Assembly: GCA_035654795.1 (NCBI GenBank)
Contig: DASRWC010000011.1
Coordinates: 15,587 to 79,586, forward strand
Length of the DNA stretch: 64,000 nucleotides
From: JAAYLC01 sp035654795
GTDB taxonomy: Bacteria > Bacteroidota > Bacteroidia > Flavobacteriales > Flavobacteriaceae
Direction: 5' to 3'
The position numbers were made by a program, and so were the translations under genes. Below are positions 32,731 to 41,733 of this stretch, one piece after another. Positions within the stretch are counted from its first letter, which is position 1. Each line of letters begins with the position of its first letter. Under the pieces are notes generated by a model. It did no database searches. It was not told the DNA's origin and saw only the letters and a list, made by a program, of their open reading frames with translations.

Positions 32731-34099
32731 TACAGCCCACGAGGCCTCCTTTCGAGATCCTTCGGGTTTTATGTTTTATGACGGGCATGTTTTAAGACGT
32801 GCCATTTTACCTGTTTATTTTTCTCAATATCAGAAACTGAAGGAAAGCGGTTTTTTCGATACGCTCATTTCTCAGGGATTACTAATTCCGCACGATGAAA
32901 CTTCTGTTTCCGAATCACAAATTGTTATCACTCCCGAACCCATTCCTTTTATTACCAATCCTTACGAATGGAGTTTTGAACAATATAAACATGCGGCACT
33001 GCATACTTTAAAGATTCATAAATATGCCCTTTCCAAAGGCTTTATTCTGAAGGATGCATCTGCCTATAATGTTACTTTTCATAAAGGAAAACCTGTATTT
33101 ATAGACACACTTTCTTTTGATTTCTATGAAGAAGGGACGCCTTGGCGGGCCTATAAACAATTTATAACCCATTTTTTCGGTCCTTTGGTTTTAGCAAAAT
33201 ATCACGGAATCGAAATTTTTAAAATGATGCAAACGCACATAGACGGAATTCCGGTGGGTTTGATTGCTTCTTTGCTTCCGCGAAAAACAAAGTTTAATTC
33301 CACGCTGTTTACCAATATCCATTTGCTTGCAAAAATGGAACGAAAGCACAGTGAAGACTATAAAGGTGAAACCAAAGTTGCCCGACTTTCAAAGAAAGCC
33401 CAAGAGAATATTGTGGATAGTCTTTTCCAATATATCCGAAATTTATCGCTGAACGAAAAGAGCGAGTGGGGGGATTACTATTCTAAAACCAATTATGAAG
33501 AAGCAGCTTTTGAAGCGAAGAAGAAGTTGATTCGGAAATGGATTTTACCCGTTGCACCTCAAAAATTAATTGATGTGGGTGGAAATGATGGAACGTTTGC
33601 AAGAACCGTAATCGATGCTGTTCCACATATAATAGTTACCGATATTGATGCAAATGCAGTGGCGCAAAATTATAAACGAGCGTTGGATAACAGAGAAGAG
33701 AATATGCTGCCATTTGTTTGCGATGTGCTTCAGCCTGCGCCGGGGATTGGGTTTAATAATACCGAAAGGAGTTCGTTAATGAGCAGATTAACGGACTATG
33801 CGCCCGATGTCACCATGGCGCTCGCGCTAATTCATCATATTACGCTTTCGGGAAATGTTCCATTCGCAAAATCGGCAGACTTTTTTGCGTCGTTCTCGAA
33901 ACATCTGATTATTGAGTTTCCAACACGTGAAGATTCTTGGGTTACTTCTTTATTGGTACGAAAAAGAGAGTTCATTAACCACTTCGATTTCTACAATGAA
34001 ATTGAATTTGAAAAGGCTTTTTCAGCAGTGTTTACATTAGTTGAAAAAGAGCAGATTTCCGGTACCCAACGCATTCTCTATCACTTCCTGAAAAAATAG
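32717..34099 (+). CDS. NoeA-like SAM-dependent methyltransferase with kinase-like N-terminal region
   Basis: 460 residues. The N-terminal region (~10-180) begins with an FRDPSGFMF motif and has a pattern recalling the catalytic loop of protein/aminoglycoside kinases: Asp113-x4-Asn118, then FIDT with Asp130. The C-terminal Rossmann methyltransferase domain has motif I IDVGGNDG (285-292) and an acidic motif II IVTDID. It resembles the rhizobial nodulation protein NoeA, whose homologs modify surface glycans; the substrate here is unknown. Overlaps the preceding 66-residue membrane protein gene by 14 bases. Convergent with the following gene after 19 bases. Confidence 0.75.
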   Translation: MIKTDTAHEASFRDPSGFMFYDGHVLRRAILPVYFSQYQKLKESGFFDTLISQGLLIPHDETSVSESQIVITPEPIPFITNPYEWSFEQYKHAALHTLKIHKYALSKGFILKDASAYNVTFHKGKPVFIDTLSFDFYEEGTPWRAYKQFITHFFGPLVLAKYHGIEIFKMMQTHIDGIPVGLIASLLPRKTKFNSTLFTNIHLLAKMERKHSEDYKGETKVARLSKKAQENIVDSLFQYIRNLSLNEKSEWGDYYSKTNYEEAAFEAKKKLIRKWILPVAPQKLIDVGGNDGTFARTVIDAVPHIIVTDIDANAVAQNYKRALDNREENMLPFVCDVLQPAPGIGFNNTERSSLMSRLTDYAPDVTMALALIHHITLSGNVPFAKSADFFASFSKHLIIEFPTREDSWVTSLLVRKREFINHFDFYNEIEFEKAFSAVFTLVEKEQISGTQRILYHFLKK

Positions 34100-34118
34100 A
34101 AGAAACTAAACAAATTTC

Positions 34119-35294
34119 TTATGCTCTTCGGGAAATTCGAAGGAGATAAATATACCTTACAGCCAGTCCTGCAAGAAGCGGAATGATTCCGACAGAGAAT
34201 TTCTGAACTCCTGTAATCCAATGGATAATCAGTAGGCTCAGAAATATCACTAACATTGAAACATATTTCCGGAATCCGCCTGAAATACCAGGTCTTGAAG
34301 CAGCGATCACGGCAAAGACAGATAGCGGAAATGCCCAAAGCATGTTATAATTATACGCTGCGGCGCTATGGTCTGTAGCAACCCACAAGAGGAATAGAAA
34401 AATTCCGAATAGTCCGGTAATCAAGAAAATTGAAACATCCAGCCACCGACTGCGTTTCTCTTTTTTGATATCCATCACTGTAATTCCTATGATAAGCAGT
34501 CCCAGAATTCCAAAAATAAATAATGGTGAGGTGAAAAAAGAAGATTCTTTTGGTTGCGGATTGTTATCAAACAAAGTTCTTTCTTTTTTGACCAAGGATT
34601 CGGGACCATCGTTGTGGTAAATAACTGCATTTTCGGCACTCAAATAAACATATTCCGGAAGGAATTGATATTCCTCCGGCGTTGCATCTTTATCAATCGG
34701 TGCGCCGAGAGCCAAGTCTATTCCGAGACTTCCCCATGAATTCTGATTTACGTGATTATGGATATGTTCCCGAAATGTGTAAATACTATCGATATAATCA
34801 TAATTGTACTCAAGCCGATCACCAAGTGTGACTTTCAAAACATCGCGGATTTTTGTCGCGCAGTTGTCATAGAAATAATCGTACCTATATTGCTTATTCT
34901 CCGGTCGTGCGTTGATCCACAGAAAATCGGAAACCGCTTGTTTCTCTTCTTTGGTAAGATTTAGTATCTGCTCTTTTATCCATCGGTTTTCGGCGACATA
35001 ATTCTGATAAAAATCGTGATAATAGGCTACTCCCAACTCATAGAGCATGGTTCCTTGTGCAAAACGGAGGTAAAAATGTGGCTGATTAAAATCGTAAACG
35101 CCGTAATTAAAAACCACATCTACCCCTGAAAGAGAATCTTTTACACGAAACGCACTGTGTCCGAATTTGTCATACAGTTCTTTCCCCGGACCTATGGTAA
35201 GAATGCTAACCTCCGCGGCGTCTGAAAGAGCACCAAATTGTGCGTGTGACACAAGACCTACACTGAAAAGTATATAAAGAAGAAATTTTTTCAA
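34119..35294 (-). CDS. DUF4105/Lnb-type lipoprotein N-acyltransferase candidate
   Basis: 391 residues. Signal peptide to about HAQ (19), an N-terminal periplasmic DUF4105/Lnb domain (~25-230), then about four to five C-terminal transmembrane helices (~255-385). Candidate catalytic residues: His46 in KFGHSAFR and Cys145 in YDNCATKIRD, both strongly conserved-looking. Proteins with this domain pair in Bacteroides act as Lnb, adding the third acyl chain to lipoproteins. Most Bacteroidota lack Lnt, so this is a plausible functional equivalent; the acyl donor cannot be read from sequence. Confidence 0.72.
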   Translation of the reverse strand: MKKFLLYILFSVGLVSHAQFGALSDAAEVSILTIGPGKELYDKFGHSAFRVKDSLSGVDVVFNYGVYDFNQPHFYLRFAQGTMLYELGVAYYHDFYQNYVAENRWIKEQILNLTKEEKQAVSDFLWINARPENKQYRYDYFYDNCATKIRDVLKVTLGDRLEYNYDYIDSIYTFREHIHNHVNQNSWGSLGIDLALGAPIDKDATPEEYQFLPEYVYLSAENAVIYHNDGPESLVKKERTLFDNNPQPKESSFFTSPLFIFGILGLLIIGITVMDIKKEKRSRWLDVSIFLITGLFGIFLFLLWVATDHSAAAYNYNMLWAFPLSVFAVIAASRPGISGGFRKYVSMLVIFLSLLIIHWITGVQKFSVGIIPLLAGLAVRYIYLLRISRRA

Positions 35295-35377
35295 TTTGAG
35301 AAATTAAGCCGCAAAGGTAAGAAATACAAAAATGAGTTGTATGGCACGAAAAGCAGGAGCTCTCAAAACTATTGGAA

Positions 35378-35752
35378 TTAAAACTTAATCCCGATGAAAA
35401 GACCAAGAAAAACGGCAGCAATTCCGAAAATTAAACTTGCTAAAATATAGAGTATGATAGCGGAATATTCGCCCGATTTTAGAAGGGTATAATTTTCATA
35501 AGCAAAAGCAGAAAAAGTCGTAAAACCTCCGCAAAATCCCGTTACCAAAAGCAGGTGTAATTTGTTCTGGGAATCACCCTGTTTGAGTAGAACTGCAATT
35601 AGAACTCCAATCAAAAAGGATCCTAAAATATTTACTGACAAGGTTCCGAGAGTGTTGAAGTCCGGAAACTTCTTAGCAACAATTTGTCCTACCCCATAAC
35701 GTAATCCGCTACCAATACCTCCTCCCAATATTACAAGAAGTAGGTTTTGCAT
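35378..35752 (-). CDS. crcB: Fluoride ion channel CrcB/Fluc
   Basis: 124 residues, four transmembrane helices, exports fluoride as an antiparallel dimer. Family motifs: GGGIGSGLRYGVG at the N-terminus, the pore Asn in TLSVNILGSFLIG, and GFCGGFTTFSAF with the phenylalanine box. It is encoded singly, so homodimeric. Its start overlaps the stop of the upstream SRPBCC-domain gene by one base, implying coupled translation. No fluoride riboswitch is evident. Confidence 0.93.
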   Translation of the reverse strand: MQNLLLVILGGGIGSGLRYGVGQIVAKKFPDFNTLGTLSVNILGSFLIGVLIAVLLKQGDSQNKLHLLLVTGFCGGFTTFSAFAYENYTLLKSGEYSAIILYILASLIFGIAAVFLGLFIGIKF

Positions 35753-36804
35753 TAGATTCCTTCTAGGGTTTCTATTTCTTTTTCTTTGATCGGCAGGTAT
35801 ATTTCAGTTACCCAGGCTGCCGGATTAAGATTGTCATCTTCGCCGACACTGAATATTTCGAAAATTTTTCGATCCGGATTTTCCTTATAGCCGTTTTCTC
35901 TCATAAAAGCTCGTGCATCGGAGTAGGCTTCCTCAACATGTTGATAATTGCCTTTTAAGGTGACCTTTACGGCACTCACGGGTTCAAAAAAACCGGCCAC
36001 AACCGGACTTTCATCGGGAGTTATTACTTGTTCACGAACGGGGATGCCGGCCGAGAAAATAATGTTTTTATTGGCAGGATCGATTTCATTATAAATCAAC
36101 AAAGGCTGTCCCGATAGCCGTATATTATTGTCTTCCGTAAACTTCTGTACCTGCCGGAACATTGGAATCATCTTTTGATGGACTTCCTTAGATTTTGCTA
36201 CGGATGAAACAAACATATAGTAACCGCCGCCATAATGTGTAATTCCGTCCACGTTTATACTGTAAAGTTGCATGTCCTCCTTAACCACTCGTTCAAGAGC
36301 CGTTAGAGACAGTTCTTTGTTGTTTCTCCAGGAACTTTCAAAATCTTTTTTGACAAGAGCAAAATAGATTTTGTCCATCAAACTGTGTTTCCCACTAAAG
36401 ATCCAATGTACATTGGTTTGATTTTGTTCTGATTCAAAAAGCCATTTCATGACAGCCTTTCTTTCACCAAAAAACGTATGGTATGTTATTTCCTGCTCAA
36501 TTTCTGAGTTCGGAATCACGCGTGTGGTAACGAGATCTCCTTTTTCATTACCACTCCAATGGATTGAAGCACCTTCCCCCGTAGATTTTTCGGCCTTACT
36601 GAAATGAAGTTCTGATGGATTGGTCCACGGGCCCCAAGTTTCCCAGCTTTCCAAACTATTTACCTTTTCAAAAACAACAGGCAGGGGAGCGTCTATTACT
36701 TTAGTGTTTTCAATGGTAAATGACCCTTCTTGTGTTCCAAAATAAATAGCACTTCCTATAAATACCAAAAGGAGAAGAAAAAAGAGGTATTTTACGATTT
36801 TCAT
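35752..36804 (-). CDS. SRPBCC-domain plus GyrI-like effector-binding protein, membrane anchored
   Basis: 350 residues. An N-terminal hydrophobic anchor (VKYLFFLLLLVFIGSAIYFG) is followed by an SRPBCC/polyketide-cyclase-type domain (~30-170, start IDAPLPVVFEKVNSLESWETW) and a GyrI-like/AraC effector-binding domain (~190-345, with SPVVAGFFEPVSAVKVTLKG). Both folds bind small hydrophobic ligands. Exported orientation suggests periplasmic ligand binding; no enzymatic motif is visible. Translationally coupled to crcB, although no functional link is known. Confidence 0.75.
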   Translation of the reverse strand: MKIVKYLFFLLLLVFIGSAIYFGTQEGSFTIENTKVIDAPLPVVFEKVNSLESWETWGPWTNPSELHFSKAEKSTGEGASIHWSGNEKGDLVTTRVIPNSEIEQEITYHTFFGERKAVMKWLFESEQNQTNVHWIFSGKHSLMDKIYFALVKKDFESSWRNNKELSLTALERVVKEDMQLYSINVDGITHYGGGYYMFVSSVAKSKEVHQKMIPMFRQVQKFTEDNNIRLSGQPLLIYNEIDPANKNIIFSAGIPVREQVITPDESPVVAGFFEPVSAVKVTLKGNYQHVEEAYSDARAFMRENGYKENPDRKIFEIFSVGEDDNLNPAAWVTEIYLPIKEKEIETLEGI

Positions 36805-36922
36805 AATTAGAGTGGGGTTGGGGGTTGTAATTGATGGCTAAGATATATAAAATTCGTGAAGTCTATTAAATTTCTACAATTAACCCCACAATATAAGAAG
36901 CTGTCTTAAGAATAAATTTTTT

Positions 36923-36930
36923 TACATTTG
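36923..36930 (+). promoter_or_regulatory. Predicted -7 box for the M49 peptidase gene
   Basis: TACATTTG matches TAnnTTTG, 26 bases before the ATG at 36957. No clear -33 TTG. Confidence 0.5.
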
Positions 36931-36956
36931 TTCGAATTCAAAAATCAACTAAAAAT

Positions 36957-39002
36957 ATGAAAAAAACAGTCTTAATAGGTCTGACTGTCGGCACTTTTGT
37001 GTTTTATTCCTGTAAAAACAATAAAATGGCTGAACCTGCTGAAACAGCGGTAGTGGAAACGGAAAACACTTCCGAATTTCATTATACAGTAGATCAATTT
37101 GCAGATTTGCGCGTGTTGCGCTATGACATTCCCGGGTGGGACAAGTTAACGCTTAAAGAGCAAACCCTTGTTTATTATCTGGTTCAGGCAGGACTTGAAG
37201 GAAGAGATATCATGTGGGATCAAAACTATCGTCATAATCTCACGATTAGAAAAGCATTGGAAAATATTTATCAAAACTATAAAGGAGATAAAAATACAGA
37301 TGACTGGAAAAGCTTTGAGATTTATTTGAAGCGCGTTTGGTTCAGTAACGGAATCCATCATCATTATTCTTCAGATAAAATAAAACCGGATTTCTCGGCA
37401 GAATTTTTGAAACAATTATTGGCCGATACCGGAACAATCTTGGAAGGAGAAGCTTTCGAAGTAATCTTTAATGACAAGGATACGAAAAAAGTGAATCTTT
37501 CTCCAAAGGCGGATAATGCGAAGCAGAGTGCCGTAAACTTCTATGGACCTGATATCACAAACAAAGATGTGCAAACGTTCTATGCCAAGATGAAATCCCC
37601 AAATCCGGAAAAACCTTTATCTTTTGGATTGAACTCTCAGTTGGTAAAAGAGAATGGAGTAGTAAAGGAAAGAGTATATAAATCCGGTGGTCTTTATGGT
37701 TCTGCCATTGATAAAATCATCGGCTGGCTTGAAAAAGCTCAAGGAGTAGCGGAAAATCAAAAGCAAGCCGACGCTCTTGGACTTCTTATAGAATATTACC
37801 GAAGCGGAGACCTTCAAAAATGGGATGATTACAATGTAGCATGGACAGCAGCCACAGAGGGAAATATTGATTATATAAACGGATTTATTGAGGTGTATAA
37901 TGATCCTCTCGGATATAAGGGATCTTATGAGACTATAGTGCAAATTAAAGATTTTGATATGTCTCAGCGTATGGCGGTACTCTCAGAAAACGCACAATGG
38001 TTTGAAGATAATTCCCCATTGATGAATGAACATAAGAGAGAAAACGTGGTAGGAGTTTCTTATAAAGTGGTTAACGTTGCCGGGGAAGCCGGAGATGCGT
38101 CACCTACTACACCAATTGGAGTGAATTTACCAAATGCCGATTGGATCCGCGCAGCAGTAGGGAGTAAATCTGTTTCTTTAGGAAATATTATCGACGCATA
38201 TAATAATGCAGGATCGGAAGGTAGATTAAGAGAATTTTCTCACAGCGATGAAGTTTATGAACGTGCTAAAAAGTATGGAGAAATTGCAGATAAATTGCAT
38301 ACAGCTTTACACGAAGTCATTGGCCACGCATCAGGAAGATTGAATCCCGGTGTGGGAGAACCCAAAGAAACTCTTAGAAATTATGCTTCCACTTTAGAAG
38401 AAGGCCGGGCAGATCTTCTAGGATTATACTATTTGTATTCTCCTAAACTTCAGGAGCTTGGATTGGTGGATAATTGGAAAGAAGTAGGAATGGCTGCTTA
38501 TGACAATTACATCAAAAACGGGCAGATGACCCAACTTATCAGGCTCAATTTAGGAGATGATATTGAGCAGGCACATATGAGAAACCGCCAATGGGTTTCC
38601 GGCTGGGTCTATGATAAAGGGAAAGCAGATAACGTAATTGAGAAAGTGAAAATAAATGGGAAAACTTTCTTTAAAATCAATGATTATGAAAAGTTGCATG
38701 AGTTATTTGGGCAGTTGTTGAGAGAGACTCAACGCATAAAGTCTGAAGGAGATTATAAAGCCGCTCATGACTTAGTTGAAACCTACGGAGTGAAAGTAGA
38801 TCAGGAAGTTCACAAAGAAGTTCTTGAACGAAATAAACAATTTGAAGCTGCGCCGTATAGCGGTTTTGTCAATCCTGTAATTGTTCCGAAGATGAATGAT
38901 AAAGGAGAAATTGAAAGTTTCACCATTGAACAGCCTAAGACTTTTGAAGAGCAAATGCTTTTTTATTCCAAAAATTACAGCAACCTGCCAGAAAAAAATT
39001 AA
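36957..39002 (+). CDS. Dipeptidyl-peptidase III-like M49 metallopeptidase, lipoprotein
   Basis: 681 residues. N-terminal lipobox VFYSC (Cys19) predicts a membrane-anchored periplasmic or surface lipoprotein, unlike the cytosolic eukaryotic DPP III. The M49 zinc motif HExxxH is present as H452-EVIG-H457, and EEGRAD (481-486) supplies the Glu ligand; Gly replaces the usual Cys of EECRAE. The following LLGLYYLYSP matches the family. It would release dipeptides from short peptides. A single transcription unit. Confidence 0.87.
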   Translation: MKKTVLIGLTVGTFVFYSCKNNKMAEPAETAVVETENTSEFHYTVDQFADLRVLRYDIPGWDKLTLKEQTLVYYLVQAGLEGRDIMWDQNYRHNLTIRKALENIYQNYKGDKNTDDWKSFEIYLKRVWFSNGIHHHYSSDKIKPDFSAEFLKQLLADTGTILEGEAFEVIFNDKDTKKVNLSPKADNAKQSAVNFYGPDITNKDVQTFYAKMKSPNPEKPLSFGLNSQLVKENGVVKERVYKSGGLYGSAIDKIIGWLEKAQGVAENQKQADALGLLIEYYRSGDLQKWDDYNVAWTAATEGNIDYINGFIEVYNDPLGYKGSYETIVQIKDFDMSQRMAVLSENAQWFEDNSPLMNEHKRENVVGVSYKVVNVAGEAGDASPTTPIGVNLPNADWIRAAVGSKSVSLGNIIDAYNNAGSEGRLREFSHSDEVYERAKKYGEIADKLHTALHEVIGHASGRLNPGVGEPKETLRNYASTLEEGRADLLGLYYLYSPKLQELGLVDNWKEVGMAAYDNYIKNGQMTQLIRLNLGDDIEQAHMRNRQWVSGWVYDKGKADNVIEKVKINGKTFFKINDYEKLHELFGQLLRETQRIKSEGDYKAAHDLVETYGVKVDQEVHKEVLERNKQFEAAPYSGFVNPVIVPKMNDKGEIESFTIEQPKTFEEQMLFYSKNYSNLPEKN

Positions 39003-39057
39003 CCCCACGGCAGAGACTGCTTTCAAAAAATTAACGGTTAAGTCTTATAGAAAACCG

Positions 39058-39095
39058 GCAGAAAATCCCGTCCTTTCGGGATTTTCTGCTTTTTA
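39058..39095 (+). terminator. Rho-independent terminator of the M49 peptidase gene
   Basis: 13-bp perfect stem GCAGAAAATCCCG/CGGGATTTTCTGC (39058-39070 with 39077-39089), 6-nt loop, followed by TTTTT. Confidence 0.9.
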
Positions 39096-39192
39096 TCCTT
39101 CCTAACGAATGAACAACAAAATCACGTATGCCGGCCGGTGATACCGTGCAAAAATGAGTTCTGACAAAGATGATTGAATCTGTCGCTGTTTG

Positions 39193-40716
39193 CTAAAGAA
39201 TTTGTCGTACAAACTGCTCCCATTTCCTAAATTTTTCTTCTGACATTACTTTTTCCATTTTCACCTGCCCACCTTTCTTTTTTTGGTGACCGTTCCATTC
39301 GTGGAATACTTGTGGAGGGACAGTGGTAACTAAAACATCTTTAAGGGCTTTGGATCGTGCCACTTTATAGTTCTTGTTTGCTTCCATCAGCGCTTTATCC
39401 AAAGACTGCGAAAGATGATCTGAATCAACTTCGCCTTCTACTCCCAGATACCAATGATGTATATAGTCTCCGTCTTTTTTAACGGCTGCCAGTGTAAATT
39501 CAGGAATTTTAATATCGAATTTTTCTTCCATTTCCATAAGTGCAACTTCCATTTTATTTACTGAAAGCTGAGATCCTACCACGTTTAAGAAAAATTTGGT
39601 TCGTCCTGTTATTATGATTTCTGCCCGTTCTTTATCGGTAAATTTTATGGTGTCTCCAATTAAGTATCTCCAGGCACCTGAGACGGTACTGATAATTAAT
39701 ACATAATCTTTTCCTTCCTCTACTTCCTCCAGAGTAAGTGCCGGTGCATCTTGTGATAACGATCCATCATCCAGTATGTATTCAGGCTTAAAAGGAACGA
39801 ACTCAAAATAAATACCATTATCCGTGATCAGCTGCATTGATGTTGTTTCAGGTCTGTTTTGCAATGCCAGGAATCCTTCTGAGGCTAAATAGGTATCTAA
39901 AATGGTTATGGGGTGTGCAAGAAGCTCTTCATAGCTCTTTTTATATGGTGCAAAGGCAACACCGCCTGTGGCATATGCTTGTAAATTGGGCCAAATTTGG
40001 TGAATATTTTCTACCTCGTGATAGGCTATCACCCGTTTCAGCATTAACTCAATCCACGAGGGGATGCCGCTTAGAGCGCCAATGTCCCAGTTTTTTGCAT
40101 GTTTAGCTATGGATTCTACACGTTCATCCCAATCATCGATGAGGGCAATTTCTTCTCCCGGTTTATAAAATCCGCGAAACCAAAAAGGAATGCGACTGGC
40201 GCTTATGCCACTTATTTCCCCTTCCAAAAACTGTCCGTTTTCGTCAAGTTTGGTGCTACTCCCGAGCATCATGATTTCTTTTTCAAAAAAATCGGAAGGC
40301 ATATCAAAATTGGCCATGGCAGCAACCTGCTTGATCCCGGCGTTTTGTATAGCATCAATCATTTCCTCGGTCACCGGGATTTTTTTTGAGGTTTTGCCGG
40401 TGGTGCCGCTGCTTCTGGCAAAATAATGAGGCACCCCGGGCCAAGTCACATCTTTTATGCCTTTTTGTGTTTGACACCACCATTGAGTTTCCATCTTATG
40501 ATAATCAAAATAGGGTATGCGCTCTGCAAAGGCTCTTTGAATGTCAGCGGCCTCAAGTATGTCATAAAATCCATAGTATTTTCCGAAAGCCGTGTCCTTC
40601 GCTTTGTCAAGAAGTTCTTTTAAAACATCTTTCTGTGCCTCTAATGGATTGATTTCTGAAGAAAGCGCTTCTTTTACGTCGATTGCTGCTTTGATGATTG
40701 ATCCAAGGATTGCCAT
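39193..40716 (-). CDS. GH3-family acyl-adenylate/amide synthetase-like protein
   Basis: 507 residues, cytoplasmic. It resembles plant GH3 auxin-amido synthetases and belongs to the firefly-luciferase (ANL) fold. Visible motifs: FARSSGTTGKTSKKIPVT (ATP/P-loop, ~103-120), then YLASEGFLALQ and YRYLIGDTIKFTD-type sequence (here WRYLIGDTIKF) typical of GH3 motif 3. GH3 enzymes adenylate an acyl acid and transfer it to an amino acid. The bacterial substrate is unknown. Divergent from rluF. Confidence 0.85.
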   Translation of the reverse strand: MAILGSIIKAAIDVKEALSSEINPLEAQKDVLKELLDKAKDTAFGKYYGFYDILEAADIQRAFAERIPYFDYHKMETQWWCQTQKGIKDVTWPGVPHYFARSSGTTGKTSKKIPVTEEMIDAIQNAGIKQVAAMANFDMPSDFFEKEIMMLGSSTKLDENGQFLEGEISGISASRIPFWFRGFYKPGEEIALIDDWDERVESIAKHAKNWDIGALSGIPSWIELMLKRVIAYHEVENIHQIWPNLQAYATGGVAFAPYKKSYEELLAHPITILDTYLASEGFLALQNRPETTSMQLITDNGIYFEFVPFKPEYILDDGSLSQDAPALTLEEVEEGKDYVLIISTVSGAWRYLIGDTIKFTDKERAEIIITGRTKFFLNVVGSQLSVNKMEVALMEMEEKFDIKIPEFTLAAVKKDGDYIHHWYLGVEGEVDSDHLSQSLDKALMEANKNYKVARSKALKDVLVTTVPPQVFHEWNGHQKKKGGQVKMEKVMSEEKFRKWEQFVRQIL

Positions 40717-40809
40717 AAGTTTTGATTTATTTGTTGAATCTACATTTTTTGAGTTTTTTCCGAAAGGCGTTTAAATGAAGTTTAACAATTGCAGTTTTAT
40801 GTCTGTCCG

Positions 40810-40817
40810 TATCTTTA
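40810..40817 (+). promoter_or_regulatory. Predicted -7 box for rluF
   Basis: TATCTTTA (one mismatch to TAnnTTTG) 14 bases before the ATG at 40832. It falls inside the longer open frame that begins at 40775, supporting the shorter start. Confidence 0.45.
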
Positions 40818-40831
40818 CGAAAAAAAAGAAG

Positions 40832-41668
40832 ATGGATCAGAAAGAATCGGTTCGACTAAATAAAGCAATCAGCGATAGTGGATATTGCTCCAGACGTGAG
40901 GCTGATGTTTTGATAGAAAAAGGTCGTGTCACTTTAAATGGAAAACAGGCTGTTTTAGGAGATCGTGTCTATCCTGAAGATGAAGTAAAAATTGACGGAA
41001 AGCCCATAAAGGAAAATACAAACGAGGTTTATATTATCCTTAATAAGCCGGTGGGCATCACCTGTACTACCGATACGCGTTTTGAAGGGAATGTTATTGA
41101 TTTTATAAATCATCCCGAACGGATTTTTCCTGTAGGAAGGCTGGATAAGCCAAGTGAAGGTTTATTGTTGCTCACAAACGACGGAAATATCGTCAACAAA
41201 ATTCTTCGTGCGGGAAATGCTCATGAGAAGGAATATATCGTTAAGGTCAATAGACCCATAACTGATGATTTTATAAAAAGGATGGGAGCCGGTGTTCCTA
41301 TTCTCGATACAGTAACAAAACGTTGCAAAGTTGAACAAATCAGCCGTTTCGAATTCCGAATCATTCTTATTCAAGGCTTGAACCGACAGATTAGACGAAT
41401 GTGTGAGTATCTGGATTATGAAGTTGTTGAGTTGAAGCGAATTAGATTGATGAACCTGACTTTAGATAATCTTGCAGTAGGAGAGTGGCGAAATCTAACA
41501 GTGAAAGAGTTACAGATTTTAAAGGATTCCGTAAAAGACAGTGACGGTCGCCCAACGGCTCCAAAAGCATTGAAACAAACTAAAAATAAGAAAACACTTC
41601 CTATAGAAAGAAGTGGAGACAAGAGAGATTACTCTTCAGGAAAGATGCGCAGACGCCGTGGGAAATAA
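40832..41668 (+). CDS. rluF: 23S rRNA pseudouridine synthase, RluF/RsuA family
   Basis: 278 residues from the ATG at 40832 (the frame opens at 40775, but a promoter box lies between). N-terminal S4 RNA-binding domain (VRLNKAISDSGYCSRREADVLIEKGRV). The catalytic domain has the nucleophile Asp in GRLDKPSEGLLLLTND and the family segment LIQGLNRQIRRMCEYLDYEV. A basic C-terminal tail (KTLPIERSGDKRDYS) is Bacteroidota-typical. Closest to RluF-type enzymes (E. coli U2604 class); exact target is inferred. Confidence 0.88.
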   Translation: MDQKESVRLNKAISDSGYCSRREADVLIEKGRVTLNGKQAVLGDRVYPEDEVKIDGKPIKENTNEVYIILNKPVGITCTTDTRFEGNVIDFINHPERIFPVGRLDKPSEGLLLLTNDGNIVNKILRAGNAHEKEYIVKVNRPITDDFIKRMGAGVPILDTVTKRCKVEQISRFEFRIILIQGLNRQIRRMCEYLDYEVVELKRIRLMNLTLDNLAVGEWRNLTVKELQILKDSVKDSDGRPTAPKALKQTKNKKTLPIERSGDKRDYSSGKMRRRRGK

Positions 41669-41700
41669 AAAAACCACACGCCGATTGAGTAGCGTGCGGT
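41666..41700 (-). terminator. Terminator of the hsp20 gene
   Basis: On the minus strand, a stem ACCGCACGC/GCGTGTGGT with one mismatch (41700-41692 with 41681-41673) is followed by seven T residues (41672-41666). It also lies just after the convergent rluF stop. Confidence 0.75.
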
Positions 41701-41733
41701 CATTTTCAACTAACTAACCAAATTAAATTTCAA

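Noticed and set aside
35300..35377. Fluoride riboswitch or other RNA motif near crcB
   Set aside because: This region is downstream of crcB, and no characteristic pseudoknot could be made out upstream of the coupled gene pair either.
40775..40831. N-terminal extension of rluF
   Set aside because: Contains a promoter-like TATCTTTA box and encodes residues not seen in the S4-domain start; the ATG at 40832 is preferred.
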